A stretch of 64,000 bases of DNA from Gemmatimonadota bacterium (GCA_016713435.1 JADJPD010000001.1:372001-436000); one strand, 5' to 3'; counted from the stretch's first letter, positions 19,607 to 29,226 are shown. A program made the numbers and translations. Notes: generated from the letters alone by a model not told the origin.

Positions 19607-19951
19607 TCAGCTCCTTCCGTAGCGGTCCGAGAGGCGCACCAGGTCGTCCAGCTCGGGCGTCGACGCCTCGAGCACGTCCGTGTCCACGACGGCCTCGATC
19701 TGGTGGATGAGCCTGGCGGGGATGTGCACCGACTCGCCGGCCCGGAAGGGGCGCTCCGTGCGCGCCTCGCCGGTGCGCAGGATCAGCTCCCCGGTGAGCA
19801 CGTGCATCGTCTCGTCCTTCTGGTTGTGGTACTGCAGGCTCAGCACGTGGCCCGCCTTCACGTGGAGGATCTTCCCCACGTAGCGGTCGGTCCGGGCCCA
19901 GATGAGCTCGTACCCCCACGGCTTCTCCACCCGGTACGGCACCTCGGCCAT
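19607..19951 (-). CDS. Cupin protein related to phosphomannose isomerase type II
   Basis: 114 residues. Starts VEKPWGYELIWA, the entry motif of the C-terminal cupin of mannose-6-phosphate isomerase/GDP-mannose pyrophosphorylase proteins, and has the metal-binding cupin box LQYHNQKDETMHVLTGE with a second half HIPARLIHQIEA. It is the free-standing form, next to a nucleotidyltransferase, so it may isomerise or epimerise its sugar phosphate. Its ATG and the polyferredoxin stop overlap by one base (TGATG). Confidence 0.8.
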   Translation of the reverse strand: MAEVPYRVEKPWGYELIWARTDRYVGKILHVKAGHVLSLQYHNQKDETMHVLTGELILRTGEARTERPFRAGESVHIPARLIHQIEAVVDTDVLEASTPELDDLVRLSDRYGRS

Positions 19952-20544
19952 CACCCCTCCAGGGGACGCAGGACGAACGACGACGGCCGGGTGATGCACG
20001 CGCGCACGCACACGCCGCAGCCGACACACCCCTCCGCCTTGAGCACCGGGTGCCCGTCGGCGTCGATCGCGAGCGCCGCCTCCTTCATGGGGCAGGCATC
20101 GGCGCACGCCTGGCACCGCGTCCCCTGGAAGGTGACGCAGCGCTCCGGCACGAACTCCAGCGACGCAAGACGATACCCAGCCCAGCCGTCGGGCGGGAGG
20201 GTCAGCGCGCCCGTGGGACACGCCTTGGCGCAGGGCATGTCCCCGCACGCCACACACGCCTGCAGCCAGGGGTCGATGTAGGGCGTCCCGGCGCCGAGCC
20301 CCTCGTCCGGCGGCACCCGTCGCAGCGCGAAGGGCGGGCAGGCCTGGATGCACAGGTCGCACCGGGTGCAGGCCGCCAGGAAGCCCACCTCGGGCAGCGC
20401 CCCCGGGGGCCGCAGCCGCTTCTCCCCCCCGCGCATCACCGTGGCTTCGGCGTTGGCCATGATCTGGTCGAACGCCTTGCCCACCGTGGCGCGGAACAGG
20501 TCGCGCCGGTCGGGGATGCCGGGGAAGAGGTTGTTGAACGCCAT
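19951..20544 (-). CDS. Four-cluster ferredoxin-type electron-transfer protein (NapG/MauM-like)
   Basis: 197 residues with four cysteine sets: CTRCDLCIQACP, CVACGDMPCAKACP, a CVTFQGTRCQACADACP variant, and CVGCGVCVRAC. This spacing resembles NapF/NapG-type polyferredoxins that pass electrons between quinol and reductases. No Tat signal or membrane segment is visible, so it is probably soluble. No partner reductase lies nearby; the neighbour cupin and peptidase do not explain its role. Confidence 0.8.
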   Translation of the reverse strand: MAFNNLFPGIPDRRDLFRATVGKAFDQIMANAEATVMRGGEKRLRPPGALPEVGFLAACTRCDLCIQACPPFALRRVPPDEGLGAGTPYIDPWLQACVACGDMPCAKACPTGALTLPPDGWAGYRLASLEFVPERCVTFQGTRCQACADACPMKEAALAIDADGHPVLKAEGCVGCGVCVRACITRPSSFVLRPLEG

Positions 20545-20551
20545 CAGGAAC

Positions 20552-23500
20552 TCAGAATCCCGGCTCGAAGCTGAAGAGCCAGCGGAAGCCCGCCTTCTCC
20601 TGGGTGGCGTCGGCGTCCTGCGCGAAGGCCGGCCGGTTCACGTACAGCGGCACGTCGAACCGCGTGGTGAAGAGCGTCTGCCCGATCCGGTGCTCCGCCC
20701 GGAGCCCCACCCCCGCGTCCATCGCGAAGTCGAACGGCCGCTCGCCGATCGGCTGCCCCGCGTCCGCAAACACGCCGAGGCTCACCCGCTGGAACAGCTT
20801 CTTCCCGGCCCGGAGCAGCAGCGTCCGCTCGATGTCCACGTTGGCCGCCACCAGCGCCTCGGCCGAGAGCGACGGGGCGAACGCCCGCAGGTTGCCGCCG
20901 CCCGTCATGTGGTAGTTCACGTCGGGCCGCACCAGCAGCGCGCCCGTGGAGCGGAGGAACGGGTTGCTGAAGCGCTCCAGCGGGTCCGCCCCCGCCAGGT
21001 AGATCTGCCGCTGCTTGGCCGGGATCCCGTTCTCCCCGGTGGCCACGCCGCCGAAGAGGCGGAAGCCGTAGCGCATCTTGTCGCGCACCCGGCGCGTGGC
21101 CGTCAGCTCGAAGGTGCCGCGGCCGTAGAACGGCTCGAGGTCCGCGCGCCCCGTGGCGGTGGCCAGGCCACGGCGGTTGTACGCCAGGCCGCCGCCCGCC
21201 GCGATGCTGGCGCCCAGCGCCCAGCCGTCCCGCGTGTCGGTGACGCCGGCGGAGAGCATGCCCTCCACCGTGCCCGCATCCTCCCATTGCCCGCGGTCCA
21301 GGAAGCGGAAGTCGTCCGGCTGGAGCCAGGTGAGCGAGGCGCCGTAGCGATGCACCGGTCCGCTCCGCATGCTGGCGCGCGCGGTCTGCTCCACCGCCAC
21401 CCGCCCGCCGAAGCGGCCCTCGAGGTTCCAGAACTCGGCCGTCTGCTTCTGCCCCGGGTGCCGGAGCCAGGTCGGATTCTGGAACTTCACCTGGTACACG
21501 CGGTCGGTGACGTCGTCGTCACTCTCCCAGCCGGTGCCCCAGGCGAACATCGCCGAGTTCTGCTCGAAGCGCCCGAAGTAGTTCTCCCGCGTCCGGAGCC
21601 CCAGCGTGATGCCCGCCGCGTCGTTGTACCACGCCACCGGCAGCCAGCCCTCGGTGCGGTGGTCGCGCGCGGTGCGCTCGCTGAACCAGGTGTCGAGGTA
21701 GTGCTCCCGCTTCGGCTCCCGGGTGGCGCCGAGCCAGCCGCGGCGCCAGGCGTTGTTGAGCATGTTCCAGTCGCGGGTGCGGAGCCGCGGGTCGAGCAGC
21801 ACCTGCTTCGGCTTCGACTTCGTGGCCACCACCACCCGCTCCGACGGCGCCAGGCCCTCGGTGCGGACCATCGCGGTGTCCTGGTCGCCGAGCACCCAGA
21901 CCTCCACCGGCATCCGGCCGTCCTCGAGACGCCGCACCTCCACCAGCGTCTCCCACCCGCTGCCGACCCGCCGCGGCTTCACCTCGCCCAGCTTGTAGTC
22001 CACCAGGTCGGTGGTGTGGAGCGCCTGGCCGAAGAACGGCGCCAGGTTCATCCCCGACACCTCTTCCGCCACCGCGCGGAACGCCGCCTCATCGACGTGC
22101 TTCAGCTTCCACCGGTCGTAGTACGTCCGGAGGATCTGCGCCATCGCCGCATCCCCCACGATGTAGCGGAGCTGGTGATAGAACAGCTCCGCCCGGGTGT
22201 AGATGCTGGTGTTGTAGGTGGCGAAGTCGCGGTAGCTGTAGGCGGGGATGCTGACCGGGTCGGAGAGCCCGGCGAGGTCGAGCCCGGTGATGAAGGGCTC
22301 CGTGAGCAGGAACTCGTCCCGGTGCTGCGTGGCCTCGTTGTAGAGCGCGCCCTGGAACTCCGAGAAGCCCTCGTCCAGCCACCCCTCCCGCCACTCGTTG
22401 TTGGCCAGGATGCCCTGGGTGTAGTTGTGCCCCAGCTCGTGGATGATGAGCCCCTGCGAGGCGGAGCCGTTGTGCATCATCATCGGGAACTCGGTGCCGC
22501 CACCGTCGATGCGGTGCACCATGGTGATCTGCGGCCAGGCGTACTTGCCGTACACGTGGTCCAGCCACTGCAGCGCCTTCACCGTCCGCCCCGTCCCGAC
22601 GCCGCCACCCCAGCTCTGCTCATCCCCCGGGCGGTAGAGCACGTGAACGCCGATCCCGTTCCAGGCGGTGCCCTCGTACAGGTACTGCGGGTTCATCGAG
22701 AGCGCCCAGTGATGCACGTCCTCGGCGTACCACACCACCGTCTTCCGCTGCGCCGCGCCGGGCGGCACCGCCACGTCCCTCGGCTCGCCGGTCTGCCGCA
22801 CGCACCGCGTGCCGACGGTCGAGTACTTCGGCGCGTTCGCGTAGAACCCGCGCTGGTAATCGATGGGGCGATCCGGCACCCGGTTGGCCTTGTCCCAGCC
22901 CGGGTCGCCGCAGATCGGCACGCCCGTGGCGCCCATCACCTGGTCGCTCGGCACGTCCAGCTCCACGAGGTAGGTGCCCCACTCCCCGTAGAACTCGCCC
23001 GCCGGCTCGAGCGGCCGCTCCTGCCAGCCGTGCTTGTCGTACACCACCACCTTGGGGTACGAGTGGGCAAAGTCGAACGCCCGTCCCCGCCGCCCCTGCC
23101 GCCGCGCCACCGTCGAGGGGCGCGCGTCCCAGCGCATGGTCACCACCATCGAGTCGCCGGGCGCCAGCCTCCGCGGCAGCAGGAAGCGGACGATCGTGCT
23201 GTCCGGCGCCAGCGGCCAGAGCGCCGTCACCGGCGTCCCGTCCACCGCCACCTCGCTGACGTGGTTGAACCCGTAATCCGGGTCCTTGAGGTCGTTGTAC
23301 CGGCGGTTCCGCTCCACCGAGTCGCGGTCCGCCCAGCGCGAGCCGGGCCGGAAGGCGTTGAGGTGGAGGTGGAACGAGATGCGGTCGAGCGTGTCCGGCG
23401 AATTGTTCACGTAGCGGAGCCGCTGCGTGCCCGCCAGCACCCCGGCCGCCTCATCCAGCGAGGCCGAGATCTCGTACGCCACCCGCTGCTGCCAGTAGGG

Positions 23501-23557
23501 CGCCACCGGCGCCGGCGCGGCCTGCTGCACCGCGAGGAGAGAAAGGAGAGGAAGCAT
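20552..23557 (-). CDS. Large secreted M1-family metallopeptidase
   Basis: About 1001 residues. Signal peptide from the ATG at 23557 (LPLLSLLAVQQAAPA); an ATG at 23572 is also in frame. The zinc site is IIHELGHNYTQGILANNEW, with the downstream EGWLDEGFSEF that carries the third ligand. N-terminal beta-sandwich lobe (MRWDARPSTVARRQGRRG) precedes the catalytic lobe. The long C-terminal 400 residues resemble a beta-barrel, with alternating strands such as GGRVAVEQTARASMRSG, so the protein may be outer-membrane anchored; that part is an inference. Confidence 0.85.
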   Translation of the reverse strand: MLPLLSLLAVQQAAPAPVAPYWQQRVAYEISASLDEAAGVLAGTQRLRYVNNSPDTLDRISFHLHLNAFRPGSRWADRDSVERNRRYNDLKDPDYGFNHVSEVAVDGTPVTALWPLAPDSTIVRFLLPRRLAPGDSMVVTMRWDARPSTVARRQGRRGRAFDFAHSYPKVVVYDKHGWQERPLEPAGEFYGEWGTYLVELDVPSDQVMGATGVPICGDPGWDKANRVPDRPIDYQRGFYANAPKYSTVGTRCVRQTGEPRDVAVPPGAAQRKTVVWYAEDVHHWALSMNPQYLYEGTAWNGIGVHVLYRPGDEQSWGGGVGTGRTVKALQWLDHVYGKYAWPQITMVHRIDGGGTEFPMMMHNGSASQGLIIHELGHNYTQGILANNEWREGWLDEGFSEFQGALYNEATQHRDEFLLTEPFITGLDLAGLSDPVSIPAYSYRDFATYNTSIYTRAELFYHQLRYIVGDAAMAQILRTYYDRWKLKHVDEAAFRAVAEEVSGMNLAPFFGQALHTTDLVDYKLGEVKPRRVGSGWETLVEVRRLEDGRMPVEVWVLGDQDTAMVRTEGLAPSERVVVATKSKPKQVLLDPRLRTRDWNMLNNAWRRGWLGATREPKREHYLDTWFSERTARDHRTEGWLPVAWYNDAAGITLGLRTRENYFGRFEQNSAMFAWGTGWESDDDVTDRVYQVKFQNPTWLRHPGQKQTAEFWNLEGRFGGRVAVEQTARASMRSGPVHRYGASLTWLQPDDFRFLDRGQWEDAGTVEGMLSAGVTDTRDGWALGASIAAGGGLAYNRRGLATATGRADLEPFYGRGTFELTATRRVRDKMRYGFRLFGGVATGENGIPAKQRQIYLAGADPLERFSNPFLRSTGALLVRPDVNYHMTGGGNLRAFAPSLSAEALVAANVDIERTLLLRAGKKLFQRVSLGVFADAGQPIGERPFDFAMDAGVGLRAEHRIGQTLFTTRFDVPLYVNRPAFAQDADATQEKAGFRWLFSFEPGF

Positions 23558-23669
23558 GCCGAATGATACCATAAGGAGGAGTGGGCCGGGACTCAGGACG
23601 ATCGGGGGCCGGCCCTACGACGGGCGCCCGGGGTCCCGGGTTCCGCCACGCGCGCGGGACCCGGAGGCC

Positions 23670-23747
23670 GGCCCGCAAACGGCCAATGGGGCCCCCGGTC
23701 GACAGCGTGGTCGCGCGACCGGGAGCCCCATTGGACTTTCGCGGGCC
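23670..23747. terminator. Long inverted repeat after atpH, possible terminator
   Basis: Two 32-nt arms (23670-23701 and 23716-23747) are near-inverse, with a core of 19 nt matching at all but one position (CCAATGGGGC…CCCGGTCG) and a 14-nt loop. It lies 24 nt beyond the atpH stop on the minus strand, where a terminator of the ATP synthase operon is expected. No U-run follows, so it could instead be a mobile palindrome. Confidence 0.6.
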
Positions 23748-23770
23748 GAGCCCGCACCGCCAGGACTGCC

Positions 23771-24307
23771 TTATCGTGCCAGCAGCTGCCGCCTGAGCAG
23801 CGTCATCCGCCGCCGCACCGACCCGTCGAACACCCGGTCGCCCACCCGCACGATGACGCCGCCCAGGATGGTCGGGTCCTCGTGGAAGTGCGGCAGCACC
23901 TGCTTGCCGATCACCTGCGTGAGCCGCGCCGCGATCTGCTGCCGCAGCGCCTCGTCCGCCGGCCGCGCCACGGTGACCGCCGCGCGCACCCGGTTGAGCT
24001 TCTGGTCCACCAGGCCCTCGTACGCGCGCGCCATCTCCGCGAACAGCCCCTGCCGGCCCCGCTTCACCACCGCCGTCAGGAACAGCACGAACTCGCGCGG
24101 CGCCGAGCTGAGCGCGCTCGCGAGCAGGCTCGCCTTCTGGGCCTTGGTCACCCGCGGCGACATGAGCACCGCCTCCACCGACGGCGCCGCGGCGATGCCG
24201 TGCGCCACCGCGTCGAGCAGCGCCCCGTACGCCTCCGTCTGCCCGCCCTTCTCGCCAAGCTGGAAGAGCGCCTCGGCGTAGTTCAGGGCGACGGTCTCGC
24301 TCCTCAC
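23771..24307 (-). CDS. atpH: ATP synthase F1 delta subunit
   Basis: 178 residues of the OSCP/delta family that joins the F1 head to the b stalk. N-terminal helical domain has the ALNYAEALFQLG start; the C-terminal signature ILGGVIVRVGDRVFDGSVRRRM is clear. The GTG start overlaps the atpF stop as GTGA. It is the last gene of the operon here: no alpha, gamma, beta or epsilon gene follows, which is unusual. Confidence 0.9.
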   Translation of the reverse strand: MRSETVALNYAEALFQLGEKGGQTEAYGALLDAVAHGIAAAPSVEAVLMSPRVTKAQKASLLASALSSAPREFVLFLTAVVKRGRQGLFAEMARAYEGLVDQKLNRVRAAVTVARPADEALRQQIAARLTQVIGKQVLPHFHEDPTILGGVIVRVGDRVFDGSVRRRMTLLRRQLLAR

Positions 24308-24849
24308 TTGGCCTTCTCCAGCGACGCCAGGTAGCTCTCGACGAGGGCGCGGTCACTGCCGCCGTCGAGCCGCTGGCCGATCAGCTTCGACGCCGCCGCG
24401 AGCGACAGGTCCACCGCCTCGCGCCGCAGGTCGGTGAGCGCCTTGTCCCGCTCCGCCTGGATCTCCCGGCGGGCGCGGGCCATGAGCTCGTCCTGCTCCT
24501 GCCGCGTCTTCTCCACCGCGGCCGCCCGCTCCTTCTCGGCCGCGGACTTGGCCTCGGCCATCATCGCCTGGGCGGCGGACTTGGCTTCGGCCAGCGCCTT
24601 CTGGTTCTGCTCCAGCAGCGCCCTGGCCTCGGCGTTGGCCTTCTCCGCCTCACCGAGCTGCCGGGCGATGGTCTGCTCGCGCTCCTCGGTGGTCTTGAGG
24701 ATGGCCGGGTAGGCGAACTTCGCCAGCACCACCATCAGGACGATGAAGACGATCCACGTCCAGAAGAACAGGCCGAAGTTCACCTCGAACGGGCTGGTGG
24801 GCCCGGCGTGCGCCGCCTCTTCGACGAGCGCGAGCAGCATCGTGTGCAT
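24304..24849 (-). CDS. atpF: ATP synthase F0 b subunit
   Basis: 181 residues: one N-terminal membrane helix (FGLFFWTWIVFIVLMVVLAKF) followed by a long charged coiled coil full of Ala, Glu and Lys (AEAKSAAQAMMAEAKSAAEK). This is the peripheral stalk subunit that holds the F1 head. It precedes atpH by a 4-nt overlap and follows atpE after 18 nt. Confidence 0.92.
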   Translation of the reverse strand: MHTMLLALVEEAAHAGPTSPFEVNFGLFFWTWIVFIVLMVVLAKFAYPAILKTTEEREQTIARQLGEAEKANAEARALLEQNQKALAEAKSAAQAMMAEAKSAAEKERAAAVEKTRQEQDELMARARREIQAERDKALTDLRREAVDLSLAAASKLIGQRLDGGSDRALVESYLASLEKAK

Positions 24850-24867
24850 GGGTTCCCGCGTTCGGGC

Positions 24868-25134
24868 TTAGAGCAGCTTGAACAGGAGCGCGAACACCAG
24901 GGCGATGATCGTGGCGCCCTCGAGGAGCACGGCGATCAGCAGGCCGGCACCGCGGATGTCGCCCGCCGCCTCCGGCTGGCGCGCGATCGACTCGGCCACC
25001 TGGCCGCCGATGCGGCCGAGGCCCAGGCCCGCGCCGATCACCGCGAGACCGATGGCCAGGCCCGCCCCGAGGAGCCCGTAGTCCGCACCCGCCGCCGTCG
25101 CGGCCTCCTGCACCAGCGCAATCATGCTCAGCAT
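24868..25134 (-). CDS. atpE: ATP synthase F0 c subunit
   Basis: 88 residues, two membrane helices joined by the polar ARQPEAAGD loop. The proton-carrying glutamate is in LLIAVLLEGATIIALV. The Na+-binding pattern (Gln on helix 1 plus Ser/Thr after the Glu) is absent: helix 1 reads GLGLGRIGG and the Glu is followed by GA, so this is probably H+-driven. I chose the ATG at 25134, preceded by GGGGA; a longer frame reaching 25200 is not conserved. Confidence 0.92.
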   Translation of the reverse strand: MLSMIALVQEAATAAGADYGLLGAGLAIGLAVIGAGLGLGRIGGQVAESIARQPEAAGDIRGAGLLIAVLLEGATIIALVFALLFKLL

Positions 25135-25341
25135 CGTCAATCCCCAATGGTTGGTGTGGGAGATGCATTTGGAAGGCGTGGCCCGCAGGTCGCGCCCCAC
25201 ATCCGCCGGCCGCCCCCGGGTCTCCCGGCCCGGTGCGTCACCGTGGTCCGCCGACGCCCGTGAGGGCAGCGGACTTCGCCCGCCATTCGGCTGGGCTACG
25301 GGTCCCGGCGGCCGGATGCCGCCCCCGGGACCAGGGTCCTG

Positions 25342-26211
25342 CTAGTGCTCGTGCTGCATCAGCCCGATGAACACCGAGCTGAGCAGCGCAAAGACATACG
25401 CCTGCAGCAGCGCCACGATGAGCTCGAGCAGCATGATGCCCGTCACCAGCAGCGCCGTCATGATGCCGATGCCCCACGCCGCGGCCCCGAGGGTCCCGAA
25501 CAGGAACACGATGCCGAAGAGCGACAGGATCACGAAGTGGCCCGCCGTCATGTTGCCGAAGAGACGGACCGCCAGCGCGAACGGCTTCACCAGCTTGCCC
25601 AGCACCTCGATCGGCGACATGAAGATCGAGAGCGCCACCGCCCCCGGGCCGTGCAGGCCGGGGAAGTGCGGGAAGATCGTCGCCAGGTACCCCTTGGGGC
25701 CCAGCTTGATCATGCCGCCGATCTCGATCACCAGGAACACGATGATGGCCAGGGCGGCCGTCACGGCCAGGTTGCCGGTCGGCGACGAGCCGTGCGGCAG
25801 CAGGCCGAGCAGGTTGCAGTAGAGGATGAAGAAGAACAGCGTGATGATCAGCGGCGCGAACTTGGCGCCGTCGTGCCCGATGTTGGCGATGGCGATGTCG
25901 TTGCGCACCCAGAGCACGAGCCCCTCGACCGCACCCGCGAACCCCTTCGGCGTCCGGGCCCCCGCCTGCTGCCTGGCCAGGCCGCGCGCCGCCACCATCA
26001 TCGTCACGAAGACGAGGAAGGCCGCGAGCAGCATGAAGACCACGTGCTTCGTGGGGGACAGGTTGACCGTCATCCCCGCGATGTGCACGTCGTGCCACCG
26101 CGGCAGGTGGATCGGCGCCTTGACCCACGGGTACAGGTCGATCGTCCAGGCGTCCGCCGTATGGTGGAGCACCATCTCGCCCACGTTGAGCTTCTCTTGC
26201 AGCAGCATCAT
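25342..26211 (-). CDS. atpB: ATP synthase F0 a subunit
   Basis: 289 residues with about six membrane helices. The essential arginine lies in KPFALAVRLFGNMTAGHF, and the C-terminal LLQAYVFALLSSVFIGLMQ is the usual helix-5/6 end. Together with the c ring it forms the proton path. It overlaps the downstream end of the atpI-like gene by 4 nt. About 207 nt of G+C-rich, unassigned sequence separates it from atpE. Confidence 0.92.
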   Translation of the reverse strand: MMLLQEKLNVGEMVLHHTADAWTIDLYPWVKAPIHLPRWHDVHIAGMTVNLSPTKHVVFMLLAAFLVFVTMMVAARGLARQQAGARTPKGFAGAVEGLVLWVRNDIAIANIGHDGAKFAPLIITLFFFILYCNLLGLLPHGSSPTGNLAVTAALAIIVFLVIEIGGMIKLGPKGYLATIFPHFPGLHGPGAVALSIFMSPIEVLGKLVKPFALAVRLFGNMTAGHFVILSLFGIVFLFGTLGAAAWGIGIMTALLVTGIMLLELIVALLQAYVFALLSSVFIGLMQHEH

Positions 26212-26552
26212 CGGGCCAACCTTACCTCGAGAAAGAGCAGCGGGATCACCACCGCGACGTAACCGAGACCCGTGGGCAGCGGCGGGAAGAGCGCCCGGTT
26301 CCAGAGCACGAGCCCGAGGAACACGAAGATCCCCGCCATCCGGAGCGCCATCCCCACCCCGACGCCCTTGAAGAACTCCGCGGTGCCGCGCCCCGCCAGC
26401 CCCCGCTGGAGCGCCCGCGCCGCCACCACTTCGATGCCCGTGGCCACCGCGCCCATCACCAGCACCGGCAGCAGCGCGCCCGGGCCCTGCCAGAGCACGA
26501 GCGCGCCGGTGGCGGCGAGCGTGAGGACCACGCCCGCGGCGAGCACCTTCAT
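26208..26552 (-). CDS. AtpI-like small membrane protein
   Basis: 114 residues, four hydrophobic segments, in the position of atpI between atpZ and atpB. AtpI proteins are thought to help assemble the c ring or take up ions; sequence conservation is low, so the call rests mainly on order and size. The first helix (LAAGVVLTLAATGALVL) and third (GVGVGMALRMAGIFVFLGLV) are clear. The ATG and the atpZ stop overlap as TGATG. Confidence 0.7.
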   Translation of the reverse strand: MKVLAAGVVLTLAATGALVLWQGPGALLPVLVMGAVATGIEVVAARALQRGLAGRGTAEFFKGVGVGMALRMAGIFVFLGLVLWNRALFPPLPTGLGYVAVVIPLLFLEVRLAR

Positions 26553-26797
26553 CACTTCTGGTGCTCCTTCCGGTACTCCGCCTCGTCTTGCTTGAGCTTG
26601 AGGAACACCCACACGAAGCTGAGCACGGACCCGCCGATCGCCCCGATGATCAGGAACAGCGGCAAGGTGCCGAGCCACCGGTCCACCAGCCACCCGAGGC
26701 CGGTGAACATCACGATCCCGCCGGCGAACGTCATCCCCATCGAGACGTACTTGTAGCCCGTCCCGAGGGCCCGGCCGGCTGGCTCCTTGGGCTCCAT
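26552..26797 (-). CDS. AtpZ-type F0F1 accessory protein
   Basis: 81 residues, two membrane helices (YVSMGMTFAGGIVMFTGLGW and LPLFLIIGAIGGSVLSFVWV) and a basic tail KLKQDEAEYRKEHQK, matching the small AtpZ family at the head of ATP synthase operons. I use the ATG at 26797 (MEPKEPAG); the open frame upstream is not conserved. It is the first gene of the operon. Confidence 0.8.
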   Translation of the reverse strand: MEPKEPAGRALGTGYKYVSMGMTFAGGIVMFTGLGWLVDRWLGTLPLFLIIGAIGGSVLSFVWVFLKLKQDEAEYRKEHQK

Positions 26798-26807
26798 AAG
26801 CCGGGGA

Positions 26808-26839
26808 AAGGTAGCGCTTGTGAAATATTTCGCAAAGGG
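26808..26839 (-). promoter_or_regulatory. Putative atp operon promoter with CRP/FNR-type dyad
   Basis: On the minus strand TTGCGA and TACCTT stand 16 nt apart just upstream of atpZ, leaving a very short leader. Overlapping this is the dyad TTGTGAAATATTTCGCAA (26818-26835, plus strand), which fits TGTGA-N6-TCRCA of CRP/FNR-family sites with one mismatch in symmetry. Its centre near -25 would favour repression. Both assignments are by eye only. Confidence 0.45.
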
Positions 26840-26976
26840 GGATGGAGCCCCTGCCGCCGTCGCGGCGCCGTCCCCGGCTGCGTTCCACATTGAACGGCGC
26901 GCACCCTCGGGCCCGGCGCTCCCGCAGCCTGGCCAAGGCGGCTACCGGAGCCTGCTCTGCTCGCTGCGATCCTGCG

Positions 26977-27011
26977 GATCGAGTCGGCGGAGCAGCGCTC
27001 CGCCGCTACGG
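26977..27011. repeat. REP-like palindrome, single copy
   Basis: GATCGAGTC followed by GGCGGAGC-AGC-GCTCCGCC and GCTACGG. The same unit occurs at 63401-63435 and inverted at 63343-63377; related forms are at 47003-47032 and 53480-53548. A dispersed palindrome of the REP type; no RAYT transposase is in this window. Confidence 0.75.
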
Positions 27012-27126
27012 GAGGCCGGGGCGAGGGGGAACGCCCCTGTCCCCGGCTTCCGAAACCCGCTAACCTCCGCGCCGTAGGCCGGAACACGCCGTGGTTCGCC
27101 TCCCGCCTCCTCCGTCTCCAGTCCCC

Positions 27127-28134
<1,008 letters not shown>

Positions 28135-28155
28135 GCGCGGTGGCGGGGACGCGAA

Positions 28156-28181
28156 ACGGCCCGGGCGGGTGCCCGGGCCGT
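28156..28181. terminator. Bidirectional hairpin terminator
   Basis: ACGGCCCGGGC-GGGT-GCCCGGGCCGT, an 11-bp perfect stem with a 4-nt loop, followed on the plus strand by TCGTGTTCCT. It sits between the convergent MoxR and lipoprotein genes and could terminate both. Confidence 0.75.
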
Positions 28182-28202
28182 TCGTGTTCCTGCCCTGTCC
28201 GT

Positions 28203-29180
28203 TCAGCTGTTGTTGTCGAACGCCGCGATCGCCTCGGCGGTGCCGCAGCCGGTGTAGGTGATGGTGAAGCCCACGTCGGTGTTGCCGCTGATGGCGCCCT
28301 GGATCTGGCCCGAACTGAAGGGCGGCTCGAGGCTGCACACGCCGTCGAAAGCCAGCGGCTGGGTGGTGGCCACGTTGAACGACCAGTCCCCGTTGTCCTG
28401 CCCCGCCTCGCCGCTGAAGTCGAAGCCGCCGTCGATGGTGAAGCTGCCGGCCGGCATGTCCAGCGCCGCCCAGTCGATGGTCCCGGCCGAAGGCGTGAAG
28501 GTGACGCCCCAGGTCCAGGCCGAGCGGAAGACGGTGTTGCCGTTCAGGCGGTAGGTCCACACCACGTCCTGGTCGGCGGAGGCGCCGTTCAGGGTGGCGT
28601 CGGCGCCGTAGGTGCCGTTGACGATCGTGGCGAACGTCTGGCTCCCCTGCTGGGTGTCGTAGGTGCTCGCGAAGCGGAAGTTGGTGAACGTCACCAGGTA
28701 GCCGAAGCCGGTGGCCGCCGACCGCGTGTCCTCGATGCCGATGCTGCCGGTCACCGACCAGGTGTAGCCCGAGAGCGAGTCGGTGGCGGTGCAGTTCCAG
28801 GTGAAGGTGTTGCCGTCGGGGATGCCGTCGCTGTCGCTGTCGCTCGTGTCGGACTGGACCGGGTCGCAGAGGTCCGAGCTCGCGAAGGCGAGCCACGCCG
28901 CCCGGTGCTCGGGCGAGGCCTGCTTGGTGAACATCGGCGCCAGCACCTTGCCCGCCGCCGACGCCGGCGCAAAGAAGCCGCCGCCCAGCGCGCCACCGCC
29001 GGCGCTGAAGTTGGTGAGGCCGCTCACCATGCTGCTGATCTGGCTCGAGGCCACCTCACCCACCACCGCCGCCTGGTTGGCGTCCAGGGTGGTGGAGCCA
29101 CCGCCCCCGCCATCGCCGCCGCCACAGGCCGCCACCGCCAGCACACCGGCAAAAATCCCGAGCTTCCGCACGGACTGCAT
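28203..29180 (-). CDS. Predicted lipoprotein with a DxDxDGIPD calcium-loop motif
   Basis: 325 residues, not recognised as a known family. Lipobox VLAVAACGGG, then a Gly-rich spacer. Residues about 110-130 contain SDSDSDGIPDGNTFTWNC, an Asp-rich loop of the thrombospondin-type-3/EF-hand-like kind, and the rest is rich in short beta strands (GYTWSVTGSIGIED, GFTITYTGCG) with cysteines likely paired. It is similar in plan to the neighbour at 29345-30190. A perfect GGGTTCCC stem lies in its leader. Confidence 0.65.
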   Translation of the reverse strand: MQSVRKLGIFAGVLAVAACGGGDGGGGGSTTLDANQAAVVGEVASSQISSMVSGLTNFSAGGGALGGGFFAPASAAGKVLAPMFTKQASPEHRAAWLAFASSDLCDPVQSDTSDSDSDGIPDGNTFTWNCTATDSLSGYTWSVTGSIGIEDTRSAATGFGYLVTFTNFRFASTYDTQQGSQTFATIVNGTYGADATLNGASADQDVVWTYRLNGNTVFRSAWTWGVTFTPSAGTIDWAALDMPAGSFTIDGGFDFSGEAGQDNGDWSFNVATTQPLAFDGVCSLEPPFSSGQIQGAISGNTDVGFTITYTGCGTAEAIAAFDNNS

Positions 29181-29207
29181 ACCGCCTCCACAGGGATGGG
29201 GAATGGA

Positions 29208-29226
29208 GGGTTCCCCGAGGGAACCC
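29208..29226 (-). promoter_or_regulatory. Leader hairpin
   Basis: GGGTTCCC-CGA-GGGAACCC, a perfect 8-bp stem about 28 nt upstream of the lipoprotein ATG at 29180. It could be a transcript-stabilising leader structure or a terminator remnant of the upstream gene; a second stem CCGGTC-GGT-GACCGG follows near 29262-29276. Confidence 0.45.

Larger units (their letters stand above)
26798..27126. other. Divergent intergenic region with a REP-like palindrome
   Basis: 329 nt between atpZ (minus) and the MoxR gene (plus). Beyond the atp promoter/dyad near the left end it holds one REP-like palindrome (26977-27011). I see no open frame with a start and ribosome-binding site, and no clear promoter for the MoxR gene. 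Confidence 0.6.

Noticed and set aside
20348..23566. A 1072-codon plus-strand frame antisense to the M1 peptidase
   Set aside because: Arg/His/Pro-rich composition, no start signal and no domain; a shadow of the G+C-rich gene beneath it.
25135..25341. A possible gene or riboswitch in the long gap between atpB and atpE
   Set aside because: G+C-rich with short stems but no ribosome-binding site, frame or recognisable aptamer.
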